Shown one piece after another: positions 53,014 through 62,419 of a DNA stretch of 64,000 nt (its first letter is position 1; each line of letters opens with the position of its first letter). The notes below the pieces were generated by a model. The model was not told where the DNA came from and did not search any database. It worked only from the letters and a program-made list of their open reading frames with translations. The stretch spans positions 34,350-98,349 of the forward strand of contig JAHRHA010000006.1 of the NCBI GenBank assembly GCA_020027875.1, written 5' to 3'. This DNA is from Micromonosporaceae bacterium (GTDB lineage Bacteria > Actinomycetota > Actinomycetes > Mycobacteriales > Micromonosporaceae). The position numbers were made by a program, and so were the translations under genes.

Positions 53014-56000
53014 CAATCGACGTAGCTGCCGCAGCACCGCTGGAGGAGTTCGCGTAGGAAACATCTGATACGCGGCGACAGCCGCGGCCGCCGCAACCAC
53101 CAGCACGCCCGCCATGCCCCCGACGAGAATAAGAGCGGCACCGCCGAGCACGAGCGGGATCGTCCTAGTTGGGGTCACGCCGCGCCCGGTCGGATGCAGC
53201 GCATGGGACCCACGGCGACGCGCCGGCACGAGCGCCAGGACGAGCACGAATACGACAAGAGCGGCACCGCCGACGAGGGTAGCGCGATAAGCCGTGTCGG
53301 GCGTGAACCTGAGCACCACCTCGCCAGCCACGCCCGCTGGCAGCAGCCATCCCTGCTGCCAGCCGTCGACAACGATCGGCGTCAGCGCCCGTCCGGAGAT
53401 CGTGGCACCCCACCCCGGGTTGGTGTTCTCGCGAACGGCGAGCACTCGGTCGGACGAGTGGGCGTCGACGTGCAGACGCCGTTCCACGGCGGACCAGCTT
53501 CCTATCCGCACCGGCGACGCGGTGGGTACCTCCGCGCTGACCCCTGGCACCAACGCCAGCCTGGTCGGTGTCGCGACGCCACTGCCAGATGCGATCACCC
53601 TGATCTCGCCGGAGGGTAGGGTCAGTCGGCTTCCGTTCCCCTGGTCGCACGGCGTCGCCACGACCTCCCGCTGCTGGACCAGGTCGCGCAGAGTGGCGGA
53701 GATTGCGGTCTGACGGCTGACGGCGCCGGCATCGAGAGTGGGGCCACTTCCGCAAGGCAGGGTGAGTCGCGCATCGAGATCGGCTTGAGGATTCCGGGGA
53801 TCCGGCAGCACGTTCACCTCGCCGACCCCGATGGGCAGGAATCTTCGGCTGTTCTCGTACGGGTCGAAGGATGTCGCTGGCAGGACATCGAGAAAGAGGA
53901 TCGTCACCTCGTCCGTTACCATCGGCCGGTCGAACGTGACCAAACCGTCCGCGTCGACGACGCCGCCGCGCACGCCTTCGTCACCGATCACCGTCACTGC
54001 ACCTGGCCGGCTCGCCGCGACGGAGTCGTCCACCGTCAGTCGCAGCCCTGTGACCGCGCGTGGCGCTATCCATCTGATGCGTAGCCATGGATCCGCGTCT
54101 GCGGCATCCGGCGACCATGTGGTCGTCGGGTCACCGTCGAGCACCGCTCCTGGACGCGCGGCCGGTCCGGAGGCTCCACTTGTCGACGCGGACACGCTCG
54201 CGCCGATGCCCAGCGGCGTGGCCGCAGCCAAGTGCTCGTCGATGAGGGCATTAAGCTCCGCGCCCGAGCGTGCCCGCGCCCACACCAGCGGCAGGTACGA
54301 CCCGGCTGCGGGCAGGGTCAGCACGCGGTCGAGGTTGTTCCCGTCCTCGGAACCCCGCGCGACGTCGGGCGAGCATCGCGGCCGGTCGTTCACGAAGAAG
54401 CAGGGGGGGACCGCTGGTGCGGCAGTGAGAACCACCGTGGCCGCCTGGCTCGTTGCGGGCGGCGCTGGCACGGCCACAGTCCTCGCCGGCAGCAGTCCCG
54501 GAATCGCGATCTCGGTGATCCCGACGCCGCCCACCCCGTCTCGGACCTGTGCCGCCTCGTCCACGGTGACCCGGATGGTGTTGACGGCAAGGGCGCCCGG
54601 CAGCCGTACCGTCGAGGTCGGGCCGAAGGTTTCCTCGGTGGCCTTCTCGACTCCGGCGGCGACGGTAATCTTGGTCGGGAGCGAGCCCGAGCGCGTGTCG
54701 AACGTCAGCCGGACCTCAGACACGGTCCGTGGCGTTTCCAGTGAGATCTCGATCCACTGTCCGGCCGGCTCGAAGCCGGGCGCCGGTCGCCATGAAGTGA
54801 GCGGGTCGCCGTCAAGGGCGGCGAAGGGTTGGTGCTCCGGACGCCCATTGCCGAGCGGCTGAGCCTGCGCCCAGGAGCTCGATGCTCGGAGGCCTCGGAT
54901 CCCGCGATACGCCACCACCGCAGTCGCGGATGGGCCCCACGACGGCAGGTAGTCGGCCGTCGGCGCGGCCAGTGTTGTCTTCTCGTCCGCGGTCAACGTC
55001 GCCGATGCGTTGTCGTGTAACTGCCCGAAGGCGACCTCTCGCCGGCGTAGCCCGTCCGTCAGAGCGACCGGGCCAGCCGGCCAGTCGTCGGGGAGGTCGC
55101 CGGCCAGGATCGTGGGAGCGGCCGTGAGTTGGCCTGTGGCGGCGAGATCGAGCAGAGACTCCGGGCCGCCCACGACTGTCGTCACCGCAGCGGCGTCGTA
55201 CGCCACGACCGGATAGACGGGCCGGTCAACGCGAAACACCTCCAACACCCGCACTGGAACGTCCAGGCCGTCGTCGATGTACTCGTTGGCTGGCAGCTTG
55301 GCTCCGCCGATGATCGGGCCAAATGCGGCCGCCCGGGATAGTCCCGGCGACCGCTCGAGCGACTGGCGCGCGATCAGTGGTCGGGTCGTCCCCGACCGGC
55401 CGCTGTCGAGATCGGATCGCAGAAGCACGTACCGCACGCCAGATCGGGCAAGGAGGTCGGCCAGGCCGGCGGACCCGTAACCCGTGGACATGGCCGACTC
55501 GACCGCGTCGAGGAGCCGAATTGTGTTCGGCGGTGTCAGCGGGATGGAGTTTCGAACCGCCGATGCGCCATTCAGTAGCGGCTGGATGATCTCGTCAGGC
55601 GGGCTGCCCCAGAGGTACTTAGGGAAGCGTGCCGCCGGAAGGACGAGGACCCGGTCGCGGCCGAGATTCGCGTCGAGCCAATCAGCCGCCTCGTGCCAGT
55701 AGCCGGGGACCTCCTTGAAACCGCCGGGGGCGCTGAGCCCGCCGGCCAACGCCGGGCTCGCCACCCCCGCGATCCCGGCAACGGCGACGGCCGTTACGAA
55801 TGCCGCGGGTAGCCGGGCGGGGTTGGGGCCACGGCGTGGCAACGCTGCGGCCCTACCGAAAACACCCACCAGATGCGCTAGCCCGAGGACCAGTGGCAGG
55901 CGCAGCACCACGTCGAACTTGTGCACGTTGCGCAGCGGAGACCCCGCGCCGTCGAGGAAGTCGCGCTGAAGTCCCGCGAATAGACCGTCCTCGAAGGCGA

Positions 56001-57036
56001 CATGCCCGAACCCGACCAACGCGACACCGACTGCAAGCGAGGTGATCAGGAAGCGACGATGTGGCATTCCGCGACGGGAGAGACCCGCGATTCCGAGCGC
56101 CGCTACCGCCAGAGAGGCGATGATCAAGGCGGTCTCCGTTGCCAACCGCCATCCCGCTGGAAGGTTGTGCCCATAAGGGCCGCCAAGGTACGCCAACCAG
56201 TGCGAGGCCCCGCGCAGGTTCGTGACGACGTCCGTCACGTTCGTCGTGACCTCGGCCGTCTCGATGTAGTCCATGAACGGCGGGCTGTACCGACCCAGGA
56301 TCAACAGCGGGAGGACCCACCACGCCGTGGCGCATACGACAGCGGCGCTCCAGGCCGCGGTCGCCACGAGCCGGCGGCGCAGTGGTTGCAACATCGCGAG
56401 CCACAGCAGCGCGAGCGGTAGCACGGCGAGCACCGCGGTCGCGTTGACGCCACTGGCACATGCCACCACAAGTGCCGACCGGGTCACCGCAGGGCGCAGC
56501 CTGCCGCCGTGCGCGAGACCGATCAGTGGTACGAGAACCCACGGCGCCAACGCCATCGGCCAAGCTTCGATCGAGATGGTGCCAAGCTCGGTGAGCACTC
56601 GAGTGGATAGCGCGAATGCGACGCCGGCGATCAGCCGCGAGGCCGGTGTGCCGAGCCCCAACCGCCCGGCAAGCTTCACCACACCGGTGAACGCCACGCA
56701 CAGTAAGAGCGCCCACCACAGCCGCTGGATCAGCCACCCCGGTAGGCCAAGCCACGAACCGGCCAAGAAGAAAGGGCCCATGGGCCAGAGGTAGCCATAC
56801 GCCTGGTTCTGCAACTGGCCGAACGCACTCGACGGGTCCCAGAGGTGAAGGGCCCCCTGCAGCCACCCGGCGGGGTTCAGGGTTAGGTCGGCCTTTGTGT
56901 CGACGGCGATCGTGCCCGGCTCCTGCAGAAACGTGAGGGCGGTGAGGCCGACGCAGATCGCGACCATCCGCAGCCGCCAGACGACATTAGACCCAGGTAC
57001 GGCCGCGCTGTGCTTGTCCGCGACCTCCGCCTGCAT
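52657..57036 (-). CDS. AftD-like (DUF3367) arabinofuranosyltransferase
   Basis: This 1459-residue GT-C enzyme has about ten membrane helices in the first 450 residues and a large extracytoplasmic part with carbohydrate-binding-like domains (SSSWAQAQPLGNGRPE, DPTTTWSPDAADAD), then membrane helices near the end. Family marks are TKADLTLNPAGWLQGALHLWDP and LGTISIEAWPMALAPW. It should add alpha-(1,3)-arabinofuranose to cell-wall arabinan. The ATG at 57036 follows GGAGGCGAC. The last 95 residues are antisense to the acyltransferase and may be an unstructured tail. Confidence 0.9.
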   Translation of the reverse strand: MQAEVADKHSAAVPGSNVVWRLRMVAICVGLTALTFLQEPGTIAVDTKADLTLNPAGWLQGALHLWDPSSAFGQLQNQAYGYLWPMGPFFLAGSWLGLPGWLIQRLWWALLLCVAFTGVVKLAGRLGLGTPASRLIAGVAFALSTRVLTELGTISIEAWPMALAPWVLVPLIGLAHGGRLRPAVTRSALVVACASGVNATAVLAVLPLALLWLAMLQPLRRRLVATAAWSAAVVCATAWWVLPLLILGRYSPPFMDYIETAEVTTNVTDVVTNLRGASHWLAYLGGPYGHNLPAGWRLATETALIIASLAVAALGIAGLSRRGMPHRRFLITSLAVGVALVGFGHVAFEDGLFAGLQRDFLDGAGSPLRNVHKFDVVLRLPLVLGLAHLVGVFGRAAALPRRGPNPARLPAAFVTAVAVAGIAGVASPALAGGLSAPGGFKEVPGYWHEAADWLDANLGRDRVLVLPAARFPKYLWGSPPDEIIQPLLNGASAVRNSIPLTPPNTIRLLDAVESAMSTGYGSAGLADLLARSGVRYVLLRSDLDSGRSGTTRPLIARQSLERSPGLSRAAAFGPIIGGAKLPANEYIDDGLDVPVRVLEVFRVDRPVYPVVAYDAAAVTTVVGGPESLLDLAATGQLTAAPTILAGDLPDDWPAGPVALTDGLRRREVAFGQLHDNASATLTADEKTTLAAPTADYLPSWGPSATAVVAYRGIRGLRASSSWAQAQPLGNGRPEHQPFAALDGDPLTSWRPAPGFEPAGQWIEISLETPRTVSEVRLTFDTRSGSLPTKITVAAGVEKATEETFGPTSTVRLPGALAVNTIRVTVDEAAQVRDGVGGVGITEIAIPGLLPARTVAVPAPPATSQAATVVLTAAPAVPPCFFVNDRPRCSPDVARGSEDGNNLDRVLTLPAAGSYLPLVWARARSGAELNALIDEHLAAATPLGIGASVSASTSGASGPAARPGAVLDGDPTTTWSPDAADADPWLRIRWIAPRAVTGLRLTVDDSVAASRPGAVTVIGDEGVRGGVVDADGLVTFDRPMVTDEVTILFLDVLPATSFDPYENSRRFLPIGVGEVNVLPDPRNPQADLDARLTLPCGSGPTLDAGAVSRQTAISATLRDLVQQREVVATPCDQGNGSRLTLPSGEIRVIASGSGVATPTRLALVPGVSAEVPTASPVRIGSWSAVERRLHVDAHSSDRVLAVRENTNPGWGATISGRALTPIVVDGWQQGWLLPAGVAGEVVLRFTPDTAYRATLVGGAALVVFVLVLALVPARRRGSHALHPTGRGVTPTRTIPLVLGGAALILVGGMAGVLVVAAAAAVAAYQMFPTRTPPAVLRQLRRLSGPLESWLPLTLVVLAGWLSLTSDDRHHAAGPQLAGVLAVAAVWLSAVVRHAPRPAGPPLPDRELDEVVADRGDHQATAQSQQEDAGEIAGEVRTVQHKVDGLEHERMPQEEAVRNRS

Positions 57037-57131
57037 GTCGCCTCCGTTCCAACCGTTGCGGATCTGCCATTGCCACGCACGCCACAAACCCATATCGTGG
57101 CGCGATCGCGAAAGACTACTCGGGAGTAGCA

Positions 57132-58337
57132 GTGGGGGAACAGACCGTAGGCGCCGCACGCCGCCACGTGCTGTTCCTTAACTGGCGCGACACCCGCAAC
57201 CCGGAGGGTGGCGGGTCAGAAGTCTATGTCGAGCGGATCGCAGCCGAGCTGGTGGGCGCGGGGCACGCGGCCACAGTGCTGTGCGCGGCGCACGGTGACG
57301 CACCAGCGGACGAAACCACCGATACCGGTGTCCGGATCCTTCGTCGGGGCGGCCGTCGTTCGATTTACATTCGTGCGGCGTTGACATACCTCGGCGGTCT
57401 GCTTCGGCTGGGAGCGCTTGCGCCGAGCCGCCTGGGCCGCCCCGATGTCGTGGTGGACGTCGGCAATGGGCTGCCGTTCCTCTCCCCCCTCTATGCCCGC
57501 CGACCAGTGATCGCGCTTGTGCATCACGTCCACCGCGAGCAGTGGCCGGTCGTACTCCCGGGCTTTCAAGGACGATTGGGCTGGTGGATTGAGTCCAGGC
57601 TCGCGCCGCGGGTGTACCGCCGTTGCCGCTACATCACAGTCTCCCAGGCGACCCGAGCCGAGCTAGGCAGCCTCGGCGTCGATCCTGCTCGCATCAATGT
57701 GATCCACAACGGCACACCAGAGGCGCCGGTGACGCCGGTGACCCGCAACCCGCACCCGTCCATGGTCGTTCTCGGCCGGCTTGTCCCGCACAAACAGGTC
57801 GAGGTGTCGCTACATGCGGTCGCCGTGCTCGCGGAGGAATTACCCGAACTGCAACTAGTGATTGCCGGCCAGGGCTGGTGGGAGCCGCGGCTCCGGGAGA
57901 TCGCCGACGATCTTGGCATCGCCGACCGAGTGCATTTCGCTGGCTATGTCACAGAAGACGCGAAGCACATTCTGCTCGGCTCAGCATGGCTTGCGCTGAA
58001 CCCATCGCTCAAGGAGGGCTGGGGTCTGACCATCGTCGAGGCGGGCGCCCGCGGGACGCCAACCGTCGCTTTCCGCAGCGCCGGAGGCGTGAACGAGTCG
58101 CTGCTGGATGGCGAGACCGGCCTGCTCGCCGACGACCAGGACGACTTCGTGGCTCAGGTGCGGATACTGCTCACCGACAGCTCGCGTCGCCAGGCCATGG
58201 CCGACGCCGCACAGGCGCACGCCGCGGCATTCACGTGGGCCACGGCCGGGAAACTGTTCACGGCGCTCGTCGATTCAGCCTCGCCGCGCATACCGCAGCC
58301 GAGGCGCGAGGCGCGAGGCGCGCGCCTCACTCCGTAG
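57132..58337 (+). CDS. Family 4 glycosyltransferase
   Basis: This 401-residue GT-B enzyme shows NPEGGGSEVYVERIAAELV at the front, VLGRLVPHKQVEVSLHAVA at the start of the second Rossmann half, and the donor-site Glu motif NPSLKEGWGLTIVEAGARG. It transfers a sugar from a nucleotide donor on the cytoplasmic face. The GTG start lies 95 bp from the divergent AftD start, so they may share control. Confidence 0.93.
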   Translation: MGEQTVGAARRHVLFLNWRDTRNPEGGGSEVYVERIAAELVGAGHAATVLCAAHGDAPADETTDTGVRILRRGGRRSIYIRAALTYLGGLLRLGALAPSRLGRPDVVVDVGNGLPFLSPLYARRPVIALVHHVHREQWPVVLPGFQGRLGWWIESRLAPRVYRRCRYITVSQATRAELGSLGVDPARINVIHNGTPEAPVTPVTRNPHPSMVVLGRLVPHKQVEVSLHAVAVLAEELPELQLVIAGQGWWEPRLREIADDLGIADRVHFAGYVTEDAKHILLGSAWLALNPSLKEGWGLTIVEAGARGTPTVAFRSAGGVNESLLDGETGLLADDQDDFVAQVRILLTDSSRRQAMADAAQAHAAAFTWATAGKLFTALVDSASPRIPQPRREARGARLTP

Positions 58338-58380
58338 TCGGGTTGTGTCGCAGTGAATCGAATCCACGGAGATCAAAGAC

Positions 58381-58409
58381 GGGCTCGACACCGCCGAGGT
58401 GTCGAGCCC
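58381..58409. terminator. Strong bidirectional hairpin
   Basis: Perfect 12-bp arms GGGCTCGACACC and GGTGTCGAGCCC with a 5-nt loop GCCGA lie between the convergent GT4 and DUF2613 genes. Confidence 0.85.
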
Positions 58410-58430
58410 GAAGCGTAGGCGAACGATGTG

Positions 58431-58610
58431 TTATCTGTTGCCGTAGATCTGTGGCTTCTGGTTCAGGGTTGGGGCGTCCAGCTCCGAGGCGACCTCCTCA
58501 GCCGTTGGCGTGAGTTGGTTGCTCACAGCGGCTAGCCCAACGACGCCGATGAAGATGCCGAGCACCATTGCGACGACAGCGGTGAGGTACACCGATCGCG
58601 AACTCGCCAT
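58431..58610 (-). CDS. DUF2613 small membrane protein
   Basis: This 59-residue protein reads MASSRSVYLTAVVAMVLGIF, then IGVVGLAAVSNQ, and ends LNQKPQIYGNR. One membrane segment (about 8-30) is followed by a short extracytoplasmic tail, as in the actinobacterial DUF2613 family. An AGGAGTGGC site precedes the ATG. It lies in the envelope glycan cluster; its role is unknown. Confidence 0.85.
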   Translation of the reverse strand: MASSRSVYLTAVVAMVLGIFIGVVGLAAVSNQLTPTAEEVASELDAPTLNQKPQIYGNR

Positions 58611-58640
58611 GCCACTCCTCCTTGGATCCGTGCGGGCACG

Positions 58641-60308
58641 TTACCACGCGGTAGGCGATCGGCGTAGCTGCCAAATGGCTGCTATCACAAGCGCGACGGC
58701 CATCAGGTCAACCGCGCCAATCACCCATCTCCGCCCGGATTGCCGAGTTTGGTCTGCGGTCGCCGTCGGGTTTGTGTACAGGTCTAAGAATTGTCCGTCG
58801 TGGACAAGGCGAAGCCCGTCGAGGGCACCGGTCGGGACCGACGCACCAGCTTCATGCTGGACCAGAACCCAGCGGGTGCCAACCTGCGAAACGGGCTCAC
58901 CCGCTGCGAGCAGATCGCGGACTCTGGCGGCGCGGGGGTCCTCGCCCTCGAGAACCAGGTTGCCTACAACCAACGTGTCGTCGGCGAGAACGGCGGCGGG
59001 AAGGTATCGCGGCGCGGGGTCGAACACTGTGCGCCCCCGGTTCCACGAGTAGTTGCGGTATTCGCTGAACGGCAGGGTCAGAACCTCACCCGGAGCCCCG
59101 GCAATCTGCGCGGCGACCCGATCCCAGTCCGCCGGGTACGAGACTGGGCGCAGTGCGCCGGCGCCACCAAAGGCGAAATCGGGCACGAGCGCGATGGGCA
59201 GCAACCCAGCGGCCACGAGGACCAGCCTCGCCCGGGGCTCGGCCACCCGCGCAGCCAGCCGCTCCACGCCCAATGCCGTACATACCGCCAGCAACAGGGC
59301 GTATACGTAAAGGAACTTTTGACCGTCACGCAGAAGTCCGACGCCCGGGATCGCCGACACGGCCCAAGCTAGAGCCTCGGCGGTGAGCGGAAGGGTGCCG
59401 AGCATTGCGACCACGAAGCCGCCGGCGGCCAGGATCGCCAGACGGACTCCCGCACCGGGGTCCCAGCGGCGGCGCAGATCGCCAAATCCGAGCACGGCCA
59501 GCACCAGTAGCACCAATGTCACGACCGGCACGAGCGCCGAGCCCCGGCTGTCCGGTGTGGTCTGGGCATTCCAGATCCCGCCCGTGCCGGCAAGTGCACC
59601 CAGAGGGCCGCTCCAGTTCTCGCCACGCGCGGCGAACGCGGCTACTCCGTCCGGATCCGACGTGCCGCCAGCCGCCGTCAGCGCCGCGGAGGCGAGCCAG
59701 GGCAGATTGAGTAACGCCACCGCGCCAATCGCCGCCAGTGTCGTTCGCGGCGCCTGTCGTCGGGCTACGAGCAATGCCGTGACGACGAGCGCGATGAAAC
59801 CGCCCGTGGGGGTGATCGCCGAGATGGCCGCGGCCAGGACCAGCCGCGGCAGGGCGCCGCGGCGTTGGGCCCGCACGCCGATCGCGGCGGCGACTAGCCA
59901 GGGCAGCGCGGCGTACGCGAGCAGCAGCCCCCACTGACCCAGGAGGAGCCGCTCGGCCAGGAAAGGCGTCCAGGCATAGCCAATAGCGGCGACCACGCGC
60001 GTGAGTAGGCGCCGCGACGGCACCAACCGCCCGGCCCCCAGAGCAGCGCCATACATGGCGCCCGCAAGCGCGACACGCTGCAGCAACCAACCCGGGGCAA
60101 TAAGACTCAATACGGATACGACGGCGTCCTGCGGCACGGCGCGCGGCAGACCACTGCTCGGCGCGATGAGTTCCCAGCGCAGCGGCTGGTGCGGCACGAA
60201 CACCATGTCGTAGCTCAGCGCGTAGCCCGGCGTGATGAGTGGCGCCAGCACGCCAAGTGTGACCACCGCGGCGACGCAGTGCAGCGTCAGCCGCTCGCGC
60301 CTGGTCAT
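58641..60308 (-). CDS. Polytopic membrane protein, GT-C-like
   Basis: This 555-residue protein has about twelve hydrophobic segments and a C-terminal soluble part (about 405-530) with LPFSEYRNYSWNRGRTVFDP. The N-terminal loop with SYDMVFVPHQPLRWEL resembles polyprenyl-linked sugar transferases or DUF-type GT-C proteins. The start at 60308 was chosen because it overlaps the methyltransferase stop (ATGA). It probably takes part in building a surface glycan. Confidence 0.8.
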   Translation of the reverse strand: MTRRERLTLHCVAAVVTLGVLAPLITPGYALSYDMVFVPHQPLRWELIAPSSGLPRAVPQDAVVSVLSLIAPGWLLQRVALAGAMYGAALGAGRLVPSRRLLTRVVAAIGYAWTPFLAERLLLGQWGLLLAYAALPWLVAAAIGVRAQRRGALPRLVLAAAISAITPTGGFIALVVTALLVARRQAPRTTLAAIGAVALLNLPWLASAALTAAGGTSDPDGVAAFAARGENWSGPLGALAGTGGIWNAQTTPDSRGSALVPVVTLVLLVLAVLGFGDLRRRWDPGAGVRLAILAAGGFVVAMLGTLPLTAEALAWAVSAIPGVGLLRDGQKFLYVYALLLAVCTALGVERLAARVAEPRARLVLVAAGLLPIALVPDFAFGGAGALRPVSYPADWDRVAAQIAGAPGEVLTLPFSEYRNYSWNRGRTVFDPAPRYLPAAVLADDTLVVGNLVLEGEDPRAARVRDLLAAGEPVSQVGTRWVLVQHEAGASVPTGALDGLRLVHDGQFLDLYTNPTATADQTRQSGRRWVIGAVDLMAVALVIAAIWQLRRSPTAW

Positions 60309-61057
60309 CGCTTGCGCAGGACCAGCACGAGGTTCCAGGTAAGGAACTCGCGAATGACGGGCACGCGGACGACATGCTTGGTCCACACCGGCAGATAGCG
60401 GGGCAGGACGTCGACCACCTCGGCGGCGCGCTGGTGGCGGGCCCAGCGGACGGCGGTGGCGACCGATACGCCAAACATGGACTCTCCGTAGAGGTTCTTG
60501 GGCCTCCGGCCGTGTCGGCGTTCATAGCGACGGGCCGCCCAGTGGCCACCGAGGTAATGCCACGGGGAGGTCTCGTGGCCGCCCCACGGCGACAGCCAAT
60601 TGGTGTACGACAGGAACACCGTGCCCCCGGGCCGGGTCACTCGTACCATTTCCTCCGCCATCGCGACCGGATCCGGCACGTGTTCCAGCACGTTCGACGA
60701 GAAGCAAAGATCGATCGAACCAGTCTGAAACGGCAGCCGGAGGGCGCTGCCGAGGACCGCGCCCTCCGGCGGCTTCCCGGTACGCCAGGTCATCTCGCCC
60801 GCGTCGACGTCGACGCACATGACCCGAGCGCCGGCCGCTCGCAGGGCCTCGCCGAAGAAGCCGGCGCCCCCGCCGACGTCGAGGACCATGGCGCCATCGA
60901 GATCGGTGTACGAGCGAAGCTGGCCGACGGTGTCGCGGGCCAGAACGCCGTAGAAGAATTCGGGGTCGGTCTGCTCCTTTCGGAAGGCCGAGAACAGGCG
61001 GACCGAGCGTGCCAGATCCGCTCGAAACACCGGAGGTGACTCGAGCCGATGCAGCAC
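60305..61057 (-). CDS. Class I SAM-dependent methyltransferase
   Basis: This 250-residue enzyme has motif I LDVGGGAGFFGEAL, the acidic strand-2 end VMCVDVDAGEM, and the motif LCFSSNVLEHVPDPVAMAEE (methyltransf_11 type). It is translationally coupled to the polytopic membrane protein. It probably methylates a glycan sugar or lipid carrier. Confidence 0.92.
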   Translation of the reverse strand: MLHRLESPPVFRADLARSVRLFSAFRKEQTDPEFFYGVLARDTVGQLRSYTDLDGAMVLDVGGGAGFFGEALRAAGARVMCVDVDAGEMTWRTGKPPEGAVLGSALRLPFQTGSIDLCFSSNVLEHVPDPVAMAEEMVRVTRPGGTVFLSYTNWLSPWGGHETSPWHYLGGHWAARRYERRHGRRPKNLYGESMFGVSVATAVRWARHQRAAEVVDVLPRYLPVWTKHVVRVPVIREFLTWNLVLVLRKR

Positions 61058-61167
61058 GGTTGGACCTCCTCATTACGCTGTTCCCCTACGGCGCAAGCCG
61101 GCGGTGGCGACACTCTACGCGTCACCGCGACCGGCCGGCGGGCGACCTCACCTCGACGCGGAGCGAA

Positions 61168-62376
61168 ATGACAGAGACCGTACAGCGGTTGGGGAGTCAA
61201 GGACTACGAGCCGCTGCGGCCGTGACCGCTGCTGGCGTGGCCGTCAATGCCCTTGGGTACGCGGCGCCGTTACTCGGCGCTCGCTTCCTCAGCCCTGGTG
61301 ATCTCGGTGCCCTCGGCTCGGCGTTGGCGCTCGCTGCCGTGGCCAGCGTGGTGGGGTTGGGCTTGCAGACTGCCGTAGCTGTGCGCCAAGCTCGACGCGG
61401 GTCGGTTCGCGCGGGCATGGTCACCGCAATTACCGCAGCGTGCGCCGGCGGCTTGCTCATCGTGTCCACGCCATTGCTCGCTGCAACCCTGAACCTGTCC
61501 TACTGGGTACCTCCGCTGATGGGAGTCATGACCGTCGCGGTAGTCCTGGGTAGTCGCTGGCTGGGTGAGGCGCAGGGGGCGCAGCGATTCCACGCCCTGG
61601 CGTGGGGTATGGCAATGCTGGGATTTGCCCGGTACGGCGGCGTGATCGTCGGACTCGCGACCGGCGCCGGTGTCGTGGGCTCGCTCGCCCTGGGGACCGC
61701 CGTGGCATGGATCACGCTGCCGGCGCTCGCACTACTGGCTCACCGCGGGGAGGCGGTGCCCGTCGAACGGGTCTCGACGGCCGATCTCAGCCTCGGGCGC
61801 GCGGTGGTCGCAGCCAGTAGCGCGAGCTTGGCGATGCTCACGATCTCCTACGCCGACCTTATCCTCGCCCGGTACTTCCTGTCAGCGGCGGATTCGGGCG
61901 CGTACACCGTCGGCGCAGTGCTCACCAAAGGCGCGCTCTGGGCACCGGGGGTCGTCACGATCATCGCGCTGCCACGCCTGGCCCGTGGCAGCGAGCGCAC
62001 ACTCCGCATCGCCGTCGCCGCGGTCGCCACCTGCGGTGCGGTGCTTGTCCTCTCCGCCACGTTCGCTGGCCGGCTAGCCGTAACTCTGGCCGGGGGCTCC
62101 GGATACGAGGCGCTAGCCGTGTACGCGCCATTGTTCGCCGCCACTGGCGCCCTGTACGCAATCGCCTTTGTGTTTCTCAACGCGCGAATCGCCGCGGGAG
62201 GCAGGCGACCGGCGGCTCCGCTGTGGATTGCAGTGGTTGGGCTGGTCGTCGTTGTTGCGCTGCTTAACCCGCCGACTATCGGCCGGATTGTGACCGGCGC
62301 CGTTGTCACCGCGGCGGCGACGACGGGGGTCCTGGCGATCATGGCTTGGCGCCGCAGGGCAACCCAAGCCACCTAA
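61168..62376 (+). CDS. Flippase-like (MATE/MurJ-fold) polysaccharide transporter
   Basis: This 402-residue protein has about twelve membrane helices in the oligosaccharide-flippase pattern, with GAPLLGARFLSPGDLGALG-like and YADLILARYFLSAADSGAYT motifs and many small residues. It would move lipid-linked glycan across the membrane. The ATG at 61168 follows GGAGCGAA. It is divergent from the methyltransferase. Confidence 0.88.
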   Translation: MTETVQRLGSQGLRAAAAVTAAGVAVNALGYAAPLLGARFLSPGDLGALGSALALAAVASVVGLGLQTAVAVRQARRGSVRAGMVTAITAACAGGLLIVSTPLLAATLNLSYWVPPLMGVMTVAVVLGSRWLGEAQGAQRFHALAWGMAMLGFARYGGVIVGLATGAGVVGSLALGTAVAWITLPALALLAHRGEAVPVERVSTADLSLGRAVVAASSASLAMLTISYADLILARYFLSAADSGAYTVGAVLTKGALWAPGVVTIIALPRLARGSERTLRIAVAAVATCGAVLVLSATFAGRLAVTLAGGSGYEALAVYAPLFAATGALYAIAFVFLNARIAAGGRRPAAPLWIAVVGLVVVVALLNPPTIGRIVTGAVVTAAATTGVLAIMAWRRRATQAT

Positions 62377-62419
62377 CGCCGGCCCGCGGGAGACTCCCGC
62401 ATGTGGCAGTCTGCGTGCC